Assembly (NCBI RefSeq): GCF_963678635.1
Contig: NC_087062.1
Span: forward strand, 97,643,705 to 97,707,704
Length of the DNA stretch: 64,000 nucleotides
Reading direction: 5' to 3'
Source: Symsagittifera roscoffensis
Taxonomy: Eukaryota > Xenacoelomorpha > Acoela > Convolutidae
Shown: positions 44,413 through 57,177 of the stretch, in pieces
Position numbering within the stretch: the first letter of the stretch is position 1
How the letters are laid out: each line of letters begins with the position of its first letter
Position numbers and translations under genes: made by a program
The notes under the pieces: generated by a model
The model's input: only the letters and a program-made list of their open reading frames with translations
Database searches by the model: none
What the model was told of the DNA's origin: nothing

Positions 44413-46811
44413 AAAAATTCGATTCAAACATCAAATGTGGTATATAAACAATTAATAGCCGCCTAGGTTAGATTTTGAGTTTTGCAAAAAATAACGCTTC
44501 ATTGCTTCAATGGATTTATAGAAGTTCTTGCAAACTGTTTAATGAAGGCTGTTAAAATTTAAAAAAAAGGACGCAAAATTTGAAGCTCTTTTCCTGATAC
44601 AAAGAACAAGTTTTTGTTTGATTGTAAAGTCTGCTTTTGAGACGACCACAATGATAAGTATATTGTTTGAGATAACTGTAGGAAAGTAAAATATTGGCTG
44701 CGAACACTGCAAGCAGTTTGTTGAACCTTCTACGCTGATCTTCTCTCCCTTTGAACAGCTTTTTTTGAGCTTATTCTGACTCTCATACTCTTAAATTTTT
44801 CGTTAGTGCCATTCTTTGACTTATGTAACCACGAAAATGACGTATATCACCGCCGCTTAAAATAACTTATAACAACATGACCAAATCTTGTAGCCAGAAC
44901 GCAAGATTACTACCGCTCTGTCGCTAGTGTCCAGAAATGTCAAGAAACTATCATTGAGTATTTTTTCCCATTGTTTTCAATCAAAGCGCTTGATTTTTGC
45001 AGTGTGCGAACTAACCAGTTCCTGCACAGATCACCAAAGTTCCTGTTTCTCTGCGCATATTTACTGATAATGAGTGTACAGTTGATGTCAAACTCTTTTG
45101 AATCTAAAATTAGGAACCTATCGGGACAAAGCCTGCTGTAAGCTAGTGAGAGCAAACTACATAAAAGTTGCTGTTGCTAAATTTCTGTAGTGATTACTAG
45201 CCAGCAAAACAACACAACCAGGAGGATAGTTTGCATATTTTCATAATCTCGTCTGTCAATAGAGTACTTGCTAATGGCAAATCGTTCCATCTCGATTTAA
45301 AATGTTCTAATTCAAGTTTTTCCTAGGGATCGTTTGATGTAAAATGCTGTTAAAAATTGCCTCAGTGGTTCACGCGCGAAAGTATTGTTTTCTCCCAGCT
45401 AAACTGATTAGCTTTTGAAAGAATTCTTTTGTAATCTCTTCTTGGTAGGGGTAGATTTCAATAGTTATGAGTGAAGTTATTCATGGTCGATACCATTTGA
45501 TTGGTAAATGTCTTTTTTGAATTTTTTGAACTTAAAATGTTTAGCGGTATCTTGAGATGTGATAGGAAAGTCCTCATTGGAGCGCCTGTAGTAAAGTCTT
45601 AACATCGCACCACGAAGCAAATTCTCATCACACGTTAAAAAAGTCAACCAACGGATGACCATTAAGCCAAACTTCGAGAGTCTCTTTGAGAGTTTCTTAA
45701 AGAATTTTTGTCTTCTTTGAAATTTTGCCGAGGATTTTAAGCCATGAGTACTTTGCTCGTTTGAGAGAAACATTTTTGAGAAAAAATACTACACACGTTT
45801 TAGATTTTGATTTTATTTGAAGAAATTATACAATCCGAGAAAACAGAACAAAACAAATCAGGAGAAAATGTGAGTCAGTCGCAAGGGTTCAGTATTGTCG
45901 CATCTCAGCTCAAATCAAAATGCCTGTGTTTTTTCATAGTATTCCATGTACATTATTTGCAAAACAAAAAATTTTTACAGTGAATTCAAATTCAAGCTTT
46001 GGTTTCTTATATGATTAGATCAATTCAATTTATTGGTCAGTATCAATTTCAAAAAAAAAATCAAATAATTTTTTTTCCAAACAAGATTCAAAAGCTACGG
46101 AAGCTTCATGGGGTACCAAGATATCAACCACTTCAAGTCAGCTCAAGTTTTGCTGCTCTTTTTTGTCTTCGAAAAACCTTTTTTTTAAATACTTTTGAGC
46201 CCCTAGTGACTTTCTTATTCCTAATTCAATCTTTGGTGCCTTTCTTTGGTATCTACCACACCCAATCAATTTATGTTCTTTAGGGTTTTGGTCCCATTGT
46301 CTTCAATGCTTGCTTAGTAGACTTTTTTTCATAGCAGGACAAACCTTTTTCGCAGCCAATAGAATAAATCTTCATGTGATTGGTATAGCAACAAAAACAT
46401 AATCCGCCGTCACAACGCCAAAAAAAACGCTGCGCTGTCGGTAGTGTCCAGTAAATGAAGAAATGCAAGTGGGGAGTGCCCCAGCAAACGAATAATTGCA
46501 ACTTGCTCTGCGTAAAATTGTTCCAGTTTTTTTGAGTCAAAAGCGATGCAATTTTTGATTCAAACCAACTTTATCATTTCCTGCGCAGGGGCAGCAGACC
46601 AATTTTTTGTTTGCTCAACTTTCAATGTTTTTTAAAAGCTAACTAATGAAATTTTCGATGAATTTGTGCAATGATGCATGCACTGCCGTTTTTGATTCGA
46701 CCTTTTGAATCAATCACCCCTTACATAGGGTTTTTTTATAGGAGCTTTTGCTTCAACAGGTTGGCATTAGATAAGGTCAATGTAGACGAAACATTGATTT
46801 GTCCCACTGGA
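44413..46811. other. Non-coding or unresolved DNA
   Basis: No gene is supported. The stretches around 44910-45010 and 46300-46500 share short similar words (TGTCCAG, the CGCTGTCGGTAGTGTCC type) and hint at an old duplication. Reverse-strand frames at 44940-45155 and 45477-45773 are not recognised. Confidence 0.4.
45801..45860 (+). repeat. 60-bp direct repeat, left copy
   Basis: TAGATTTTGATTTTATTTGA... recurs at 47367-47426 with two mismatches. The pair flanks 1.5 kb and could be ends of an unidentified element or a duplicated intron end. Confidence 0.7.
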
Positions 46812-47078
46812 TTAATCATGTTGGAATTTATAATGATAATGGATAAGTTCGCTTCCCTCATAAGATCCATCGAAGGTGGGTATTTGTTCATAACCAACGC
46901 GATATTCTCTGTACTGATCCAGTTTTACGTTGTAGACTCTGGCAGACGAGGTTTCTGGGGAACCGCGTAAGAGACACCAACATTTGCCTTCAACAATTTG
47001 CTTATGTTTTTGTGGCTCTTTGAGGCTTTGTTTCAAAACAATTTTTAACCTTGAATTCATTTTTCTCTTATTTATCAT
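46812..47078 (-). CDS. Possible host exon on the reverse strand
   Basis: An open reverse frame with balanced composition over 46812-46990 and protein-like sequence (EGKCWCLLRGSPETSSARVY, LDQYREYRVGYEQIPTFDGS, ELIHYHYKFQHD). A CTGCCAG| acceptor-like site lies before RVYNVKLDQ. No donor or partner exon is firm. Family not recognised. Confidence 0.3.
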   Translation of the reverse strand: MINKRKMNSRLKIVLKQSLKEPQKHKQIVEGKCWCLLRGSPETSSARVYNVKLDQYREYRVGYEQIPTFDGSYEGSELIHYHYKFQHD

Positions 47079-48159
47079 TTTTTATATATGAGTGTTTTCT
47101 CCAGCTGTGATTAACACTCTTATGTAACAAAAACGCGGAATTTTTACACCGATTACCAGCATTTCCTTTACAGCCTATTAGTTCGGATATTTTGAATTGC
47201 GTTAATCAGTAACATTGTTTGATTTTGTGAGAAAACAAATTTCCAATCTTTGTCTTAATTTCGAACTGGCGACGACAACACAGGAAGCTGAGGGCCAGGC
47301 TGGGTTGCTTATAGGCGAGTGACAACCTGTCTGACAAAACAATTTGACACCAAACTATGACAAGATTAGATTTTGATTTTATTTGCAGAAATTATACAAT
47401 TCGAGAAAACAGAACAAAACAAATCACGGGTTGGACAAAACAAATCACGGGTTCAAGAAATCACTTATACATCTTTAAAAAATTGAGTCAACTGTTGACA
47501 GTACTGATCTAAGAGGCCATCCATTTGTCTTTTGCTTCATTTTAGATGGTTTTGTCATTTTAAATTTCAAAAATAGTGCCGACTGTTCATCCAATTAGTG
47601 AAGAAAAAAATTACAATTGCTAGAGCAAAATTCGACAAAATCAAGGGTTTTCAATAGTTTCAGGATATAATTCTATCAAAACTAAGACGTTTTTTTTATT
47701 CCAATTGTTAATTATCACAGAGGAAAAGAGCATTAATCAACATGTTTTTCTAAAAAACAGTTTGGTTTAAGTGAATTGTGATGTGAGTTAAAAACAAACG
47801 TTTTTTTATGTGAATATTTACTTTGCAGTTTTCTCTTTCAGACTTTTTTCACAATCATCATCAAAAAGATACAGTTGCAAAATTAATCAAGTTTTCGCTG
47901 ATTGTGCGGGTCCTGAAACTGACATCAATAGACAACCTTTCGTTGAAATGATTTTCAATAAAATCACAATATAGAATTTGCTAATACGTAACCATTTTTT
48001 TGAACAATATCAAAAAACACATAGCAGTCTCGTTACAATTTAAGTTAAAAACTGATGAACTTCAAATAAACAACAATGTATTAAAACGAAGTAAAACTGA
48101 AGTTTGAAAAGTACAACTTCTGCAAATGGAGAAAAAACAGAGTTGAAAAAATTCCAATT
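47079..48159. other. AT-rich DNA with one copy of a direct repeat
   Basis: Contains the right copy of the 60-bp repeat and a small local duplication of AACAAATCACGGGTT (about 47418-47452). No gene seen. Confidence 0.45.
47367..47426 (+). repeat. 60-bp direct repeat, right copy
   Basis: Matches 45801-45860 with two mismatches. Confidence 0.7.
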
Positions 48160-48390
48160 CTAATTTTTATTAGCAAAAGCAATCGATGTCCTACTGTATA
48201 CGAAGTCACAACCATCCACCTCCATTTTAATGTAAGTGGTGATTACAGTTTCCAAGTGTACCAGGTTTTTGTTTCTATCAAAATTGACAAGTATAACTGG
48301 ATGCCAATCAACTCTTTTCTCTGTCTGGCCGTTCAACATATGACCTACTTTTTTGGTGTGTATCTTCTCAATACATTGTACTCTGGACAT
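48160..48390 (-). CDS. Possible terminal host exon on the reverse strand
   Basis: The reverse frame reads VGHMLNGQTEKRVDWHPVIL, VNFDRNKNLVHLETVITTYI and KMEVDGCDFVYSRTSIAFAN to a stop. An acceptor-like TTTCCTCCTGTAAAATGTCCAG| lies near its 5' end. Composition is less AT-rich than the flanks. The upstream exons would lie beyond the assembly gap. Family not recognised. Confidence 0.35.
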   Translation of the reverse strand: MSRVQCIEKIHTKKVGHMLNGQTEKRVDWHPVILVNFDRNKNLVHLETVITTYIKMEVDGCDFVYSRTSIAFANKN

Positions 48391-48519
48391 TTTACAGGAG
48401 GAAAGAGTCGAGAATAGTGAAAAAAATTCATAAGTTATCGTGTTTGATAAAAATCAAAGAAACTCTCTCAAGCTTTTGCAAAAAGGTTTTCCTTATTAAA
48501 CTAAAACACTTATCAGAGT

Positions 48520-48719
48520 NNNNNNNNNNNNNNNNNNNNNNNNNNNNNNNNNNNNNNNNNNNNNNNNNNNNNNNNNNNNNNNNNNNNNNNNNNNNNNNNN
48601 NNNNNNNNNNNNNNNNNNNNNNNNNNNNNNNNNNNNNNNNNNNNNNNNNNNNNNNNNNNNNNNNNNNNNNNNNNNNNNNNNNNNNNNNNNNNNNNNNNNN
48701 NNNNNNNNNNNNNNNNNNN
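48520..48719. other. Assembly gap (200 N)
   Basis: Exactly 200 N; the round length suggests unknown true size. It lies about 200 bp before element B begins to match element A. Confidence 0.99.
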
Positions 48720-49188
48720 GTAGCAAATTGTAATCATTGCTTAAGTGAAAACAAAGTGCAGTTTCTACAATGTCAAAGTTGATATCGCCAACATTTATTG
48801 ATTGGTGACCAGGCTTTAAACTCAAACCCAGAAATATTTCTCAATTGCATTGCAAGATGATTGTTTTTCAATTGTGGTTCCCAAAACTTTGAGCAAATGT
48901 TGCCATTCCGATTCATCTCAAAAACTCAAATTTAACAGATTATTATAAAAAATCTCAGTTTCTTTTTAAAAATTTCATATTATACTTTCAAATCTTTTTT
49001 CAATTCTTTACAATTTTTTCAAATCTTGTATAATTTTCACGTCCGACCTTTTAGAAATATTCATCCTCACCCTGAAAATTTTTTTGCAACTTTTTGATCA
49101 TTTTTTATTCCCTAGCCCCAGCCTACGTTAATTTTTTCCAAAATCCTTGACCACCTTCTCAGGTACGATATTTCAAATATCAATCTAA

Positions 49189-49377
49189 ATGTTCCAACAT
49201 CTAATCAGTAGAACAGATGATTTTCTTCTTTTTATAATATTTCTCACACTTTCAACATCCCTCAAACTGACAATGTGCAAATGTATAGATAAGGCTATCA
49301 TAACTTTTGCAATAGCCACGATACTCTTAATCCTTTTTATCGAAGATTATTACAACAAACATAAAATTTCTTCATAA
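49189..49377 (+). CDS. 62-aa hydrophobic ORF, element B copy
   Basis: 62 codons, homologous over its full length to 17803-17991 in A. It has the hydrophobic segments DFLLFIIFLTLSTSLKLTMC and IITFAIATILLILFIE and the end YYNKHKISS. Remaining open in an element where all other genes are broken could reflect its short length or selection while active. Confidence 0.55.
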   Translation: MFQHLISRTDDFLLFIIFLTLSTSLKLTMCKCIDKAIITFAIATILLILFIEDYYNKHKISS

Positions 49378-49389
49378 ATAAATGAAATT

Positions 49390-50454
49390 TTCAAAACTTT
49401 TCAAAAATTGCTAATCAACAACCACAACACCAGTCCCCACCGACAACATCCCAAGAATCTCCAACAACACCAACAAATACTCAAACAAATAATACCCAAA
49501 CATCAACAGGCATCTCTTTTCAAGACAATCCATATACATTTGAAGAAAGTCACGCACGACTGTACGAACCACTAGAACCAGTATTTCGCCAAGCATCGCT
49601 AAGCGAACCGCAATACGAACAATTTTATAAAATAGATCCCCCTCTATAACAAAACCTTAATAGAGCAAGACACCAAAGTCAAAACCAAAAACAAGCTCGA
49701 AATTAACATACAAATTATTCATCTAACACGAAACAGAAATTTACAAAACCCTAGAGTTCATTACAACATACCTCATTCACCAACAACAAATCCTATAAAA
49801 ATTTCCAGTAGTACAATTCAAAGTACTCCCCAGAGTCCATCACAACCAAACACATCAAACTTCCCATCAGATTATTTAGGATCAACTCCTACATCCGAAT
49901 AAATCATAGAAAACCCTTTTAATCTCCCATATTAGATGACACATGCTTTTACTCAAGGTGAACTAAATTTAGTAAACGATCCAATAGATGTTTCAACCGA
50001 AACATCTCTATCACTACCTGAAACTCTGTCACTCCCTTCAACCCCTTCTCTAACTGCAATTTCACTAACAAAATTTCCTCCAAATTTTTCCTACAAATCT
50101 CGACGGCAGATATAGAGAAAATTCAACGAGTAACATACAACTACGACTAGATTGGAATACATTCGTAGCACCCCCTCCGTTATTTGGACAACATCAAGAA
50201 AGTAATAACAGACTACAAAACTGGGCACTAAACAGATTACAATAATCACGACATGACAAGATATCCACAAAGATGTACAAGAAAATATTATACAAATACT
50301 TACACAAGATAACCTGACACTAAAAGTTAAACCACAGTAAGACATCATCCCTTATCCCTAGCCCCAGAAATAATCTATAAATACGATAGATACACTAAAA
50401 AGACAAAAGAATATATCAACTTTTATAATCTATACTCAGGACTATCATACACAC
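49390..50454 (+). pseudogene. X1 relic of element B
   Basis: Recognised by order and identity of motifs with A (FQDNPYTFEESHARL, FTQGELNLVNDPIDVST, PPPLFGQHQESN) across several frames. The poly(C) run of A is absent here. Confidence 0.6.
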
Positions 50455-50541
50455 GTATCTTTTAAAGATACTAATTTTCCAGCCCCTCTTCAATTTTCAA
50501 TTTCTCAAAACCCGATCATAACAATCCTTCCCCCCGAAAAG
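50455..50541 (+). other. Candidate X1-X2 intron, element B copy
   Basis: 87 nt: GTATCT at the start, TACTAAT at about 50468, and AAAAG|GACCCCAGGA at the end. It corresponds to 19140-19223 in A. Confidence 0.4.
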
Positions 50542-53095
50542 GACCCCAGGATTTACTAGTCACACACTATGACCGTAAAGAAAATGAACAAAAAAAAATT
50601 ACACAAATATGCAATAAACCAAGTCACTCAATGTGAATCCGAACCACAATCAATCGAAACAACAAACATAATAGCTACACTTTACTCAAAATCACGAGCT
50701 ACAACGCTAACAGGATATAATTTCACAGCGACCTTTTCCAAAAAGAAAATACATTGTTCGCAAGTCTCAAAAAGTAACAAAAACAGACTTGATCATGAAT
50801 CTTTCTATCAAAGTAATACCAAAAGACTATTACACCTCAGTCCTGACGATTGTAAAAAACGAAATTAAACGATTAAAAATCACATTAAACAAAGGCACAA
50901 CTAGGAAATTGGTAAATTTTCAAGTCTTTCCAGACTCAGCACATCAAGCCGAACTTGAAAGATACCAAGGACATATAAGATTAGACGACAAATATCCCTT
51001 CCACGGAGCACATGGAAGATTAGCTTACGATCTCCAAAATAAAAATTGGATACCACACGTTGGAATAAACAAGCCCTCAAATTGTAAAGCCGACACTAAA
51101 AATAAAGGATACCAAGAAATAATATTTTTTGATTCGAAAATACAACTTGAAAAAGTACAACTAACACAAAATTTAAAAAATGACTCTACAATTTATCAAG
51201 AAATTAGACTCCCTTGTAAAAACGACCAAGGATACTGCGATCCTACTACACGAACACAAGCAACAATTGCTTGGTTCCCCGAAGACAGTTGTACTATATT
51301 TCAAGTAGCAAAAATACACGCTAGAACGATAAAAATTCACCAAAAATATATTATTGAATCAATCCCTTATGAAGAGGTAAATACTGATCAAAGCAAAAAA
51401 GTAATTTTAAATTTAGAAACATTAAAAATAAAGAAAAAAAATTGACACGCCTCCAAATTTACCAAGAGACGGAACTTGATTGTAAGTATACCAAACCACT
51501 GTATAAAACACAATATTCAGAAAATTCTTGTCGAATACGGACAAGGTTTTGACATGACTACAGGAAAACTAATCATACAACCAATGGCAACACATCGCTC
51601 AACCACTGACAAAAATTCATATATCCCAGTAAACCTCCTAAAAAACACAGGAAGTATTGATGGAAAACTAAAACTACAAGACACAGACAGTACCCGTTTG
51701 AAAGAACGATCACTTATGAACAACACCTTTTTTGGCGTAATTCACTATGACATACACTTAGACATGAAAAGAGACTACACAAAAAGTAGAATTTTTTAAG
51801 AAAATGTCTTCAACGGAACTTGAAACACTCCATCAGCTATGCGAACTTGAACGCACACAAATTTTACAATCACTTGCACTAGCAATACTTAAATTCCCTT
51901 ATGCAAGATACTTATTATCAGGTAACAGATAAATTTTTATTGACTACGAAGGAAACATACTATGGTATTACACGTATTACACTTGTACCAAAGGTATCAC
52001 CTTTATATGTTTTTTTGAATACAAAAGATGCTATAAGAGAATCCCAATATTCTACAAAAACGAAGTTCATTCTGTTGACACACTCTTCCGAACAACTTAT
52101 TTTTGGGATACAACAGTCCCCTGTGGATCAAAAAATAGCCACAATGTAGTACAATTGAACCCTGACGAAGATAAATATTACCTTCTCACACCATATCCTA
52201 CACTTATGCAACCATTAAAAGTATTTTCACCAGAAAGCATGAGAGCTAATGCCCGCAGTCCAAATACCGATTTACAATCGGTCAGCATATACTCTTAACC
52301 CGACATTCAACATCACATTCGTACACAACATTTTCATGAACTACTCACAAAAATGGACACAATAGAACGACAGTCCATAGATCAAAACCTACGCAAACTA
52401 GCAGAATCAACAGGCTTTTCAGACTTATACGCACAAGACTATAGCGGATCTTTTAAAGATATAAAATATTACATCTACTTGAAAGGCGAAAAATAGAGAC
52501 CAGAAGATATATCACCATCAAAATAATTTTAGTTTTGTAATTTTGAAAAAGGATCTTCTTGCCTTTCTAGGATGGCCCTACTACATCTTAGTAAGATTGA
52601 CTATATTATGCGCAAGTTTATTTTTTCTTGATTTTTTTTTCTCTCTCTTGAAAGGAATCTACAACACATGCGCAATACACACACAAGTAAAACAAATAAG
52701 CAAGCGTAGCACGCATACTTTTTGCAGGATTTTTTGGAATAATTTCTTCATCAAAAAACAAAATACTTTTAGACGCTCAGATAAAAGATTACAATACCAA
52801 ACTATCAACAACACCGAACACATATGACGATTCACGAAACGATACGAAAACAACATCCACAGCACAACAATTACAAAACGTAAATCATAACCATCCCTTA
52901 TCATTGGTACCACGAAATTTCAGAAAAATAGCTCTAACAGACCTCATAACTTCCAGATCTAATTATCCACTAAGCCCAATTCAACACATAATAAACCAAC
53001 ATTCTAACATAGAAGACACATACGAACAAAGTATAGAACAACCTCATACCACTAATTTTTGTTCTCAGAACGACCATCTTTTTAGCCCACGATGA
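50542..53095 (+). pseudogene. env: X2: envelope-like glycoprotein relic of element B
   Basis: Full-length but broken homologue of A X2. Conserved blocks include FQVFPDSAHQAELERYQGHI, DPTTRTQATIAWFPEDSC (51239 onward) and FLGWPYYILVRLTIL at the membrane segment (about 52558). The tail ends in the same ATGA overlap with X3. Its stops are mostly at positions different from those in A, so the two relics decayed independently. Confidence 0.7.
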
Positions 53096-54441
53096 GCCGC
53101 CAAATTGGAGCACTCCATCTCTCAATTTGTCATCCAGCCAACCTCCAGAGCAACCTTCCCATCATCCCTTTTTTTGTTTTTCCTCCACCTCAATCACCTT
53201 ATGATAAAACTTCATCCAGCATGGAATCAGACACTAACTCGATCACAACTTTATATAACACTATCTCACAATTCAATAACTCCGATATCGAAACCCCCGA
53301 CGAATTTGCAAACTCCGAACCTAGCCCATCTCAATTTTCCCAACCTCCCTTTCAAACTATCCATTCCCAAGTCAAAAATGAACCCTTCTCTCCTCCCTCT
53401 TCCATCACAAATGTAACACCCATATATTCCCCTTATCTAGTGAACCATCCGATAACAACAGCTCCATTAACACGCAATTATCAACCGAGCTTGGAAATTT
53501 CATAACACGTCAACAACAATACAGCACCCTCGAACACTAGCCATTCACCAACACTCACAATCGATAATATCATCAACGTCATCAACCCCAACTCCCTCTT
53601 CCCATCATACCCCTTCGCAAACCCCAACTTCCAAATCAACCATATCCTCCAGTACAAATCGAGCTTGCCGAACATTGAAAAGAAAATTCCCAAATACCCC
53701 ATTTCCGTCTAACCCGGGAACATCCACAACATTTTTCAATCATCCACTTAACACTAACACCAAAGAAATTCTCCAAACATGTCAACCTTTTCCCCCCAAT
53801 ATACATATTTTCACTCAGACCCCAAAGACGACAACCCCAATTATGTAAATGAATACGTCCTATGCCCTACACTATCATGAACATCATTCTATCACTTTAG
53901 TAACCCACACTCATTACCATTATATAACACCCCTCATGACAACGAACTATGTAGTACCCAACTCTATTTTCTAACAATACTCTTAATACACCAGCACGAC
54001 AATTTCACATTAGATATCAATACATTAACTCTAAAAACACCTCACCATTTTTTCTTAACTTCATCTATTGTATTAAAGATATTACCTACAAGGTATCCTC
54101 CAAAATTACGATCCCATCACCCAGATGTATATAAATTCTGTCCCCTAACCAAACTCCTCAATGTAGACGAAGCCCGCCCACTAATCGTCCCACACGAATT
54201 TCTCCAGCCCGTTAAAGTCCCAATTCTATAATTCAGATATAATCAAAAACTCTATAATATTATTCAAAACACACCATATGAACTCTCACCCAGCACTGAA
54301 GAGCACAACATCAATAAAGCACTCGAATCGCTTTGGCCACTTCTTCAGAATAAATGCACAATTCATTTACTAGCAAAATTACTAACCTCATCAGACATCA
54401 TTCACGACATTTTCCTCCATGGCTTCTTCGCCGACGATTAG
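53092..54441 (+). pseudogene. X3 relic, element B unit 1
   Basis: The first 137 codons are open (SRQIGALHLSICHPANLQSN ... ETPDEFANSEPSPSQ). A stop follows, and then a deletion of about 0.42 kb relative to unit 3 removes the core. The end of the frame (HDIFLHGFFADD then TAG at 54439) runs past the place where X3 stops in A. Confidence 0.7.
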
Positions 54442-55300
54442 GTAGTATGATATAAATACTTTAATAATAAATTCAAACAAAACTAATCATTACTATTCAA
54501 TAATTTTTCTTTACAGGCACAATCATCAATTAACTACAAAACAAAAAGCAAAATAAAAAACAGAAACTTTTTATCAATTCATAAATTTCTATTAACCAAT
54601 TTTAATAATTGAAGCAGTAAAATTCTCCCGTACAAAGTAATAAATTAATATAAAAATTTATTCCCACAAAGCAGTAATTATTCTTACAATTGAAAATAAA
54701 TTATTAATTTTAGCCCCAAATCATGCAGTAACTTTCATAATTTTCAAGCAGTAAGTTAAACAAAAAAGTGCCTATAAATTGCGAAAAGCAGTACTAATCT
54801 TTTTAAAGCAGCTTCTTTATATATCCACTCGCCCACAAAATTCTATCCACAATCGCACAGCTCGCCCACCAAGAATTGTTTAAAATAATGAATTTAAGTT
54901 TTAACCTCAATGATAAAACTCTAAACAGTTTTATCACGTTACAAACTTTCCTTTAACCCGGTTGGAAAGGAATTATATATTAATCCAAACTAAGAAACGC
55001 AAGCTTACTAAACACCATAAACCACAACCTAACAGAATAACAAAGAAAAGAAAACCCACAGAACCCAAACTGAATTAACACCAGCTTAAAAATGGATAAA
55101 TTATTCTTTTAAAGACTACTTTAAGTCTGACCATGAAAGAACAAAACATCAAAAAATTGACAGAAAAACCCAAAGCAAACAAATTGATTTTCGAGAAAAA
55201 GACATAACTAAGACAACAAAAAAAACAATAGTAAAAAAATACCACAATAGGTTGAACTAAAACAGGACTTTTTTTAAAACAGGACGAAATTTATTCTCCA

Positions 55301-55384
55301 CTCTTGGCATAACCCACCAGAGAGGGCGTCCTGAGCATGCTCTATAGCCGGCCTAACCCACCGTGCTACATCCACGCTTTGTGA
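55301..55384 (+). other. Palindrome-chain RNA module, B unit 1
   Basis: Same four-part layout as 29801-29884, with a few substitutions (CTTGGCATAACCC, GGGCGTCCT) that weaken the first hairpin and first palindrome. Confidence 0.72.
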
Positions 55385-55860
55385 CACCCACGACTCTATT
55401 TTTGACGAGAGTTATTCAAGTGTGAGTAGACCTTCAAAATAACCGAACTGAATAATAAAAACGCTTTTGTGATAAAAACTAATACAAGATCACGACTAAA
55501 AACAAAACTAACAAAGATTTATATATGTAAATAATTAAATGCAGTATATAGATAATATTCAGCCCAATGACGAGCAGCAAGAAACTTGACAACCCAATCA
55601 AACTCTAAGTACGGATTGGCAAAGCCCACCTGACGTTCTGCCTACAGTCACTACACTCAAAGGATTTAGAGTAGGACTTGGCATTGCAGCAAAGGAAACC
55701 CATTGCAACAGAACAATGGCCATCTCGACGCTCAACTATACGTACACATCCGAGTCACTAGGCACTTCAACCAAAGTCAAACTACATGCCACACTCGAAC
55801 GAGACTGAGAATAATAATGTCCTATTCTCTAAAATTAACCAGATCAACATTCATCACAAC

Positions 55861-57071
55861 ACATAAAAAACCAACAACCTAACATAGAAGACACATACGA
55901 ACAAAGTATAGAACAACCTCGTACCACTAATTTTTGTTCTCAGAACAACCATCTTTTTAGCCCACGATAAATTGCGAAAAAGCAGTATTAATCTTTTTAA
56001 AGAAGCTTCTTTATATATCCACTCGCCCACAAAATTCTATCCACAATCGCACAGCTCGCCCACCAAGAATTGTTTAAAATAATGAATTTAAGTTTTAACC
56101 TCACTGATAACAACTCTAAACAGTTTTATCACGTTACAAACTTTCCTTTAACCAGGTTGGAAAGGAATTATATAATAATCCAAACTAACAAACGCAAGCT
56201 TACTAAACACCATAAACCACAACCTAACAGCATAACAAAGAAAAGAAAACCCACAGTACCCAAACTGATTTAACACTAATTTAAAACTGGATAAATTATT
56301 CTTTTAAAGACTACTTTTAAGTCTGACCATGAAAGAACAAAACACCAAAAAGTCGAAAGAAAAAAACCCAAAACAAACAATTTGATTTTCGAGAAAAAGA
56401 CATAACTAAGACAACAAAAATACACTAGTAATAAAAAATAGCAAGATAAGTTGACTAAAACAGGACTTTTTTTAAAACAGGACGAAATATATTCTCCACT
56501 CCTGGCCTAACCCACCAGAGAGGACGTCCTGAGCATGCTCTATAGCCGGCCTAACCCACCGTGCTACATCCACGCTTTGTGACACCCACGACTCTATTAT
56601 TGACGAGAGTTATTCAAGTGTGAGTAGACCTTAAAAATAACCGAACTGAATAATAATAACGCTTTTGTGATAAACTCTAATACAAGATCACGACTAAAAA
56701 CAAAATTAACAAAGATTTATATATGTAAATAATACAATGCAGTATATAGATAATATTCAGCCCAATGACGAGCAGCAAGAAACCTAACAACCCATTCAAA
56801 CTCTAAGTACGGATTGGCAAAGCCCACCTGACATGCTGCCTACAGTCACTACACTCAAAGGATTTAGAGTACGACTTGGCATCGCAGCAAAGGAAACCCA
56901 TTGCAACAGAACAATGGCCATCTCGAAGTTCAACTATACGTACAGATCCGAGTCACTAGGCACTTCAACCAAAGTCAAACAACATGCCACACTCGAACGA
57001 GACTGAGAATAGCAACGTCCCTATTCTCTAAAATTAACCAGATCAACATTCATCACAACATTCATCACAAC
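55861..57071 (+). repeat. Element B 3' module, tandem unit 2 (X3 deleted)
   Basis: It begins with the X2 tail up to AGCCCACGATAAATTGCG, where the sequence jumps directly into the 3' non-coding region. X3 and the intron are therefore missing, while the palindrome module is retained. Confidence 0.8.
56499..56582 (+). other. Palindrome-chain RNA module, B unit 2
   Basis: Both 10-bp palindromes and both hairpins are intact and nearly identical to the A copy. Confidence 0.75.
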
Positions 57072-57177
57072 ACATAAGAAACCAACAACCTAACATAGAA
57101 GACACATACGAACAAAGTATAGAACAACCTCGGACCACTAATTTTTGTTCTCAGAACAACCATCTTTTTAGCCCACG

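Larger units (their letters stand above)
52984..55860 (+). repeat. Element B 3' module, tandem unit 1
   Basis: It begins in the X2 tail (ACCAACATTCTAACATAGAAG) and holds a deleted X3, the intron relic, a palindrome module and a 3' region ending AACATTCATCACAAC. The next unit begins with the same X2-tail sequence. Confidence 0.8.
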
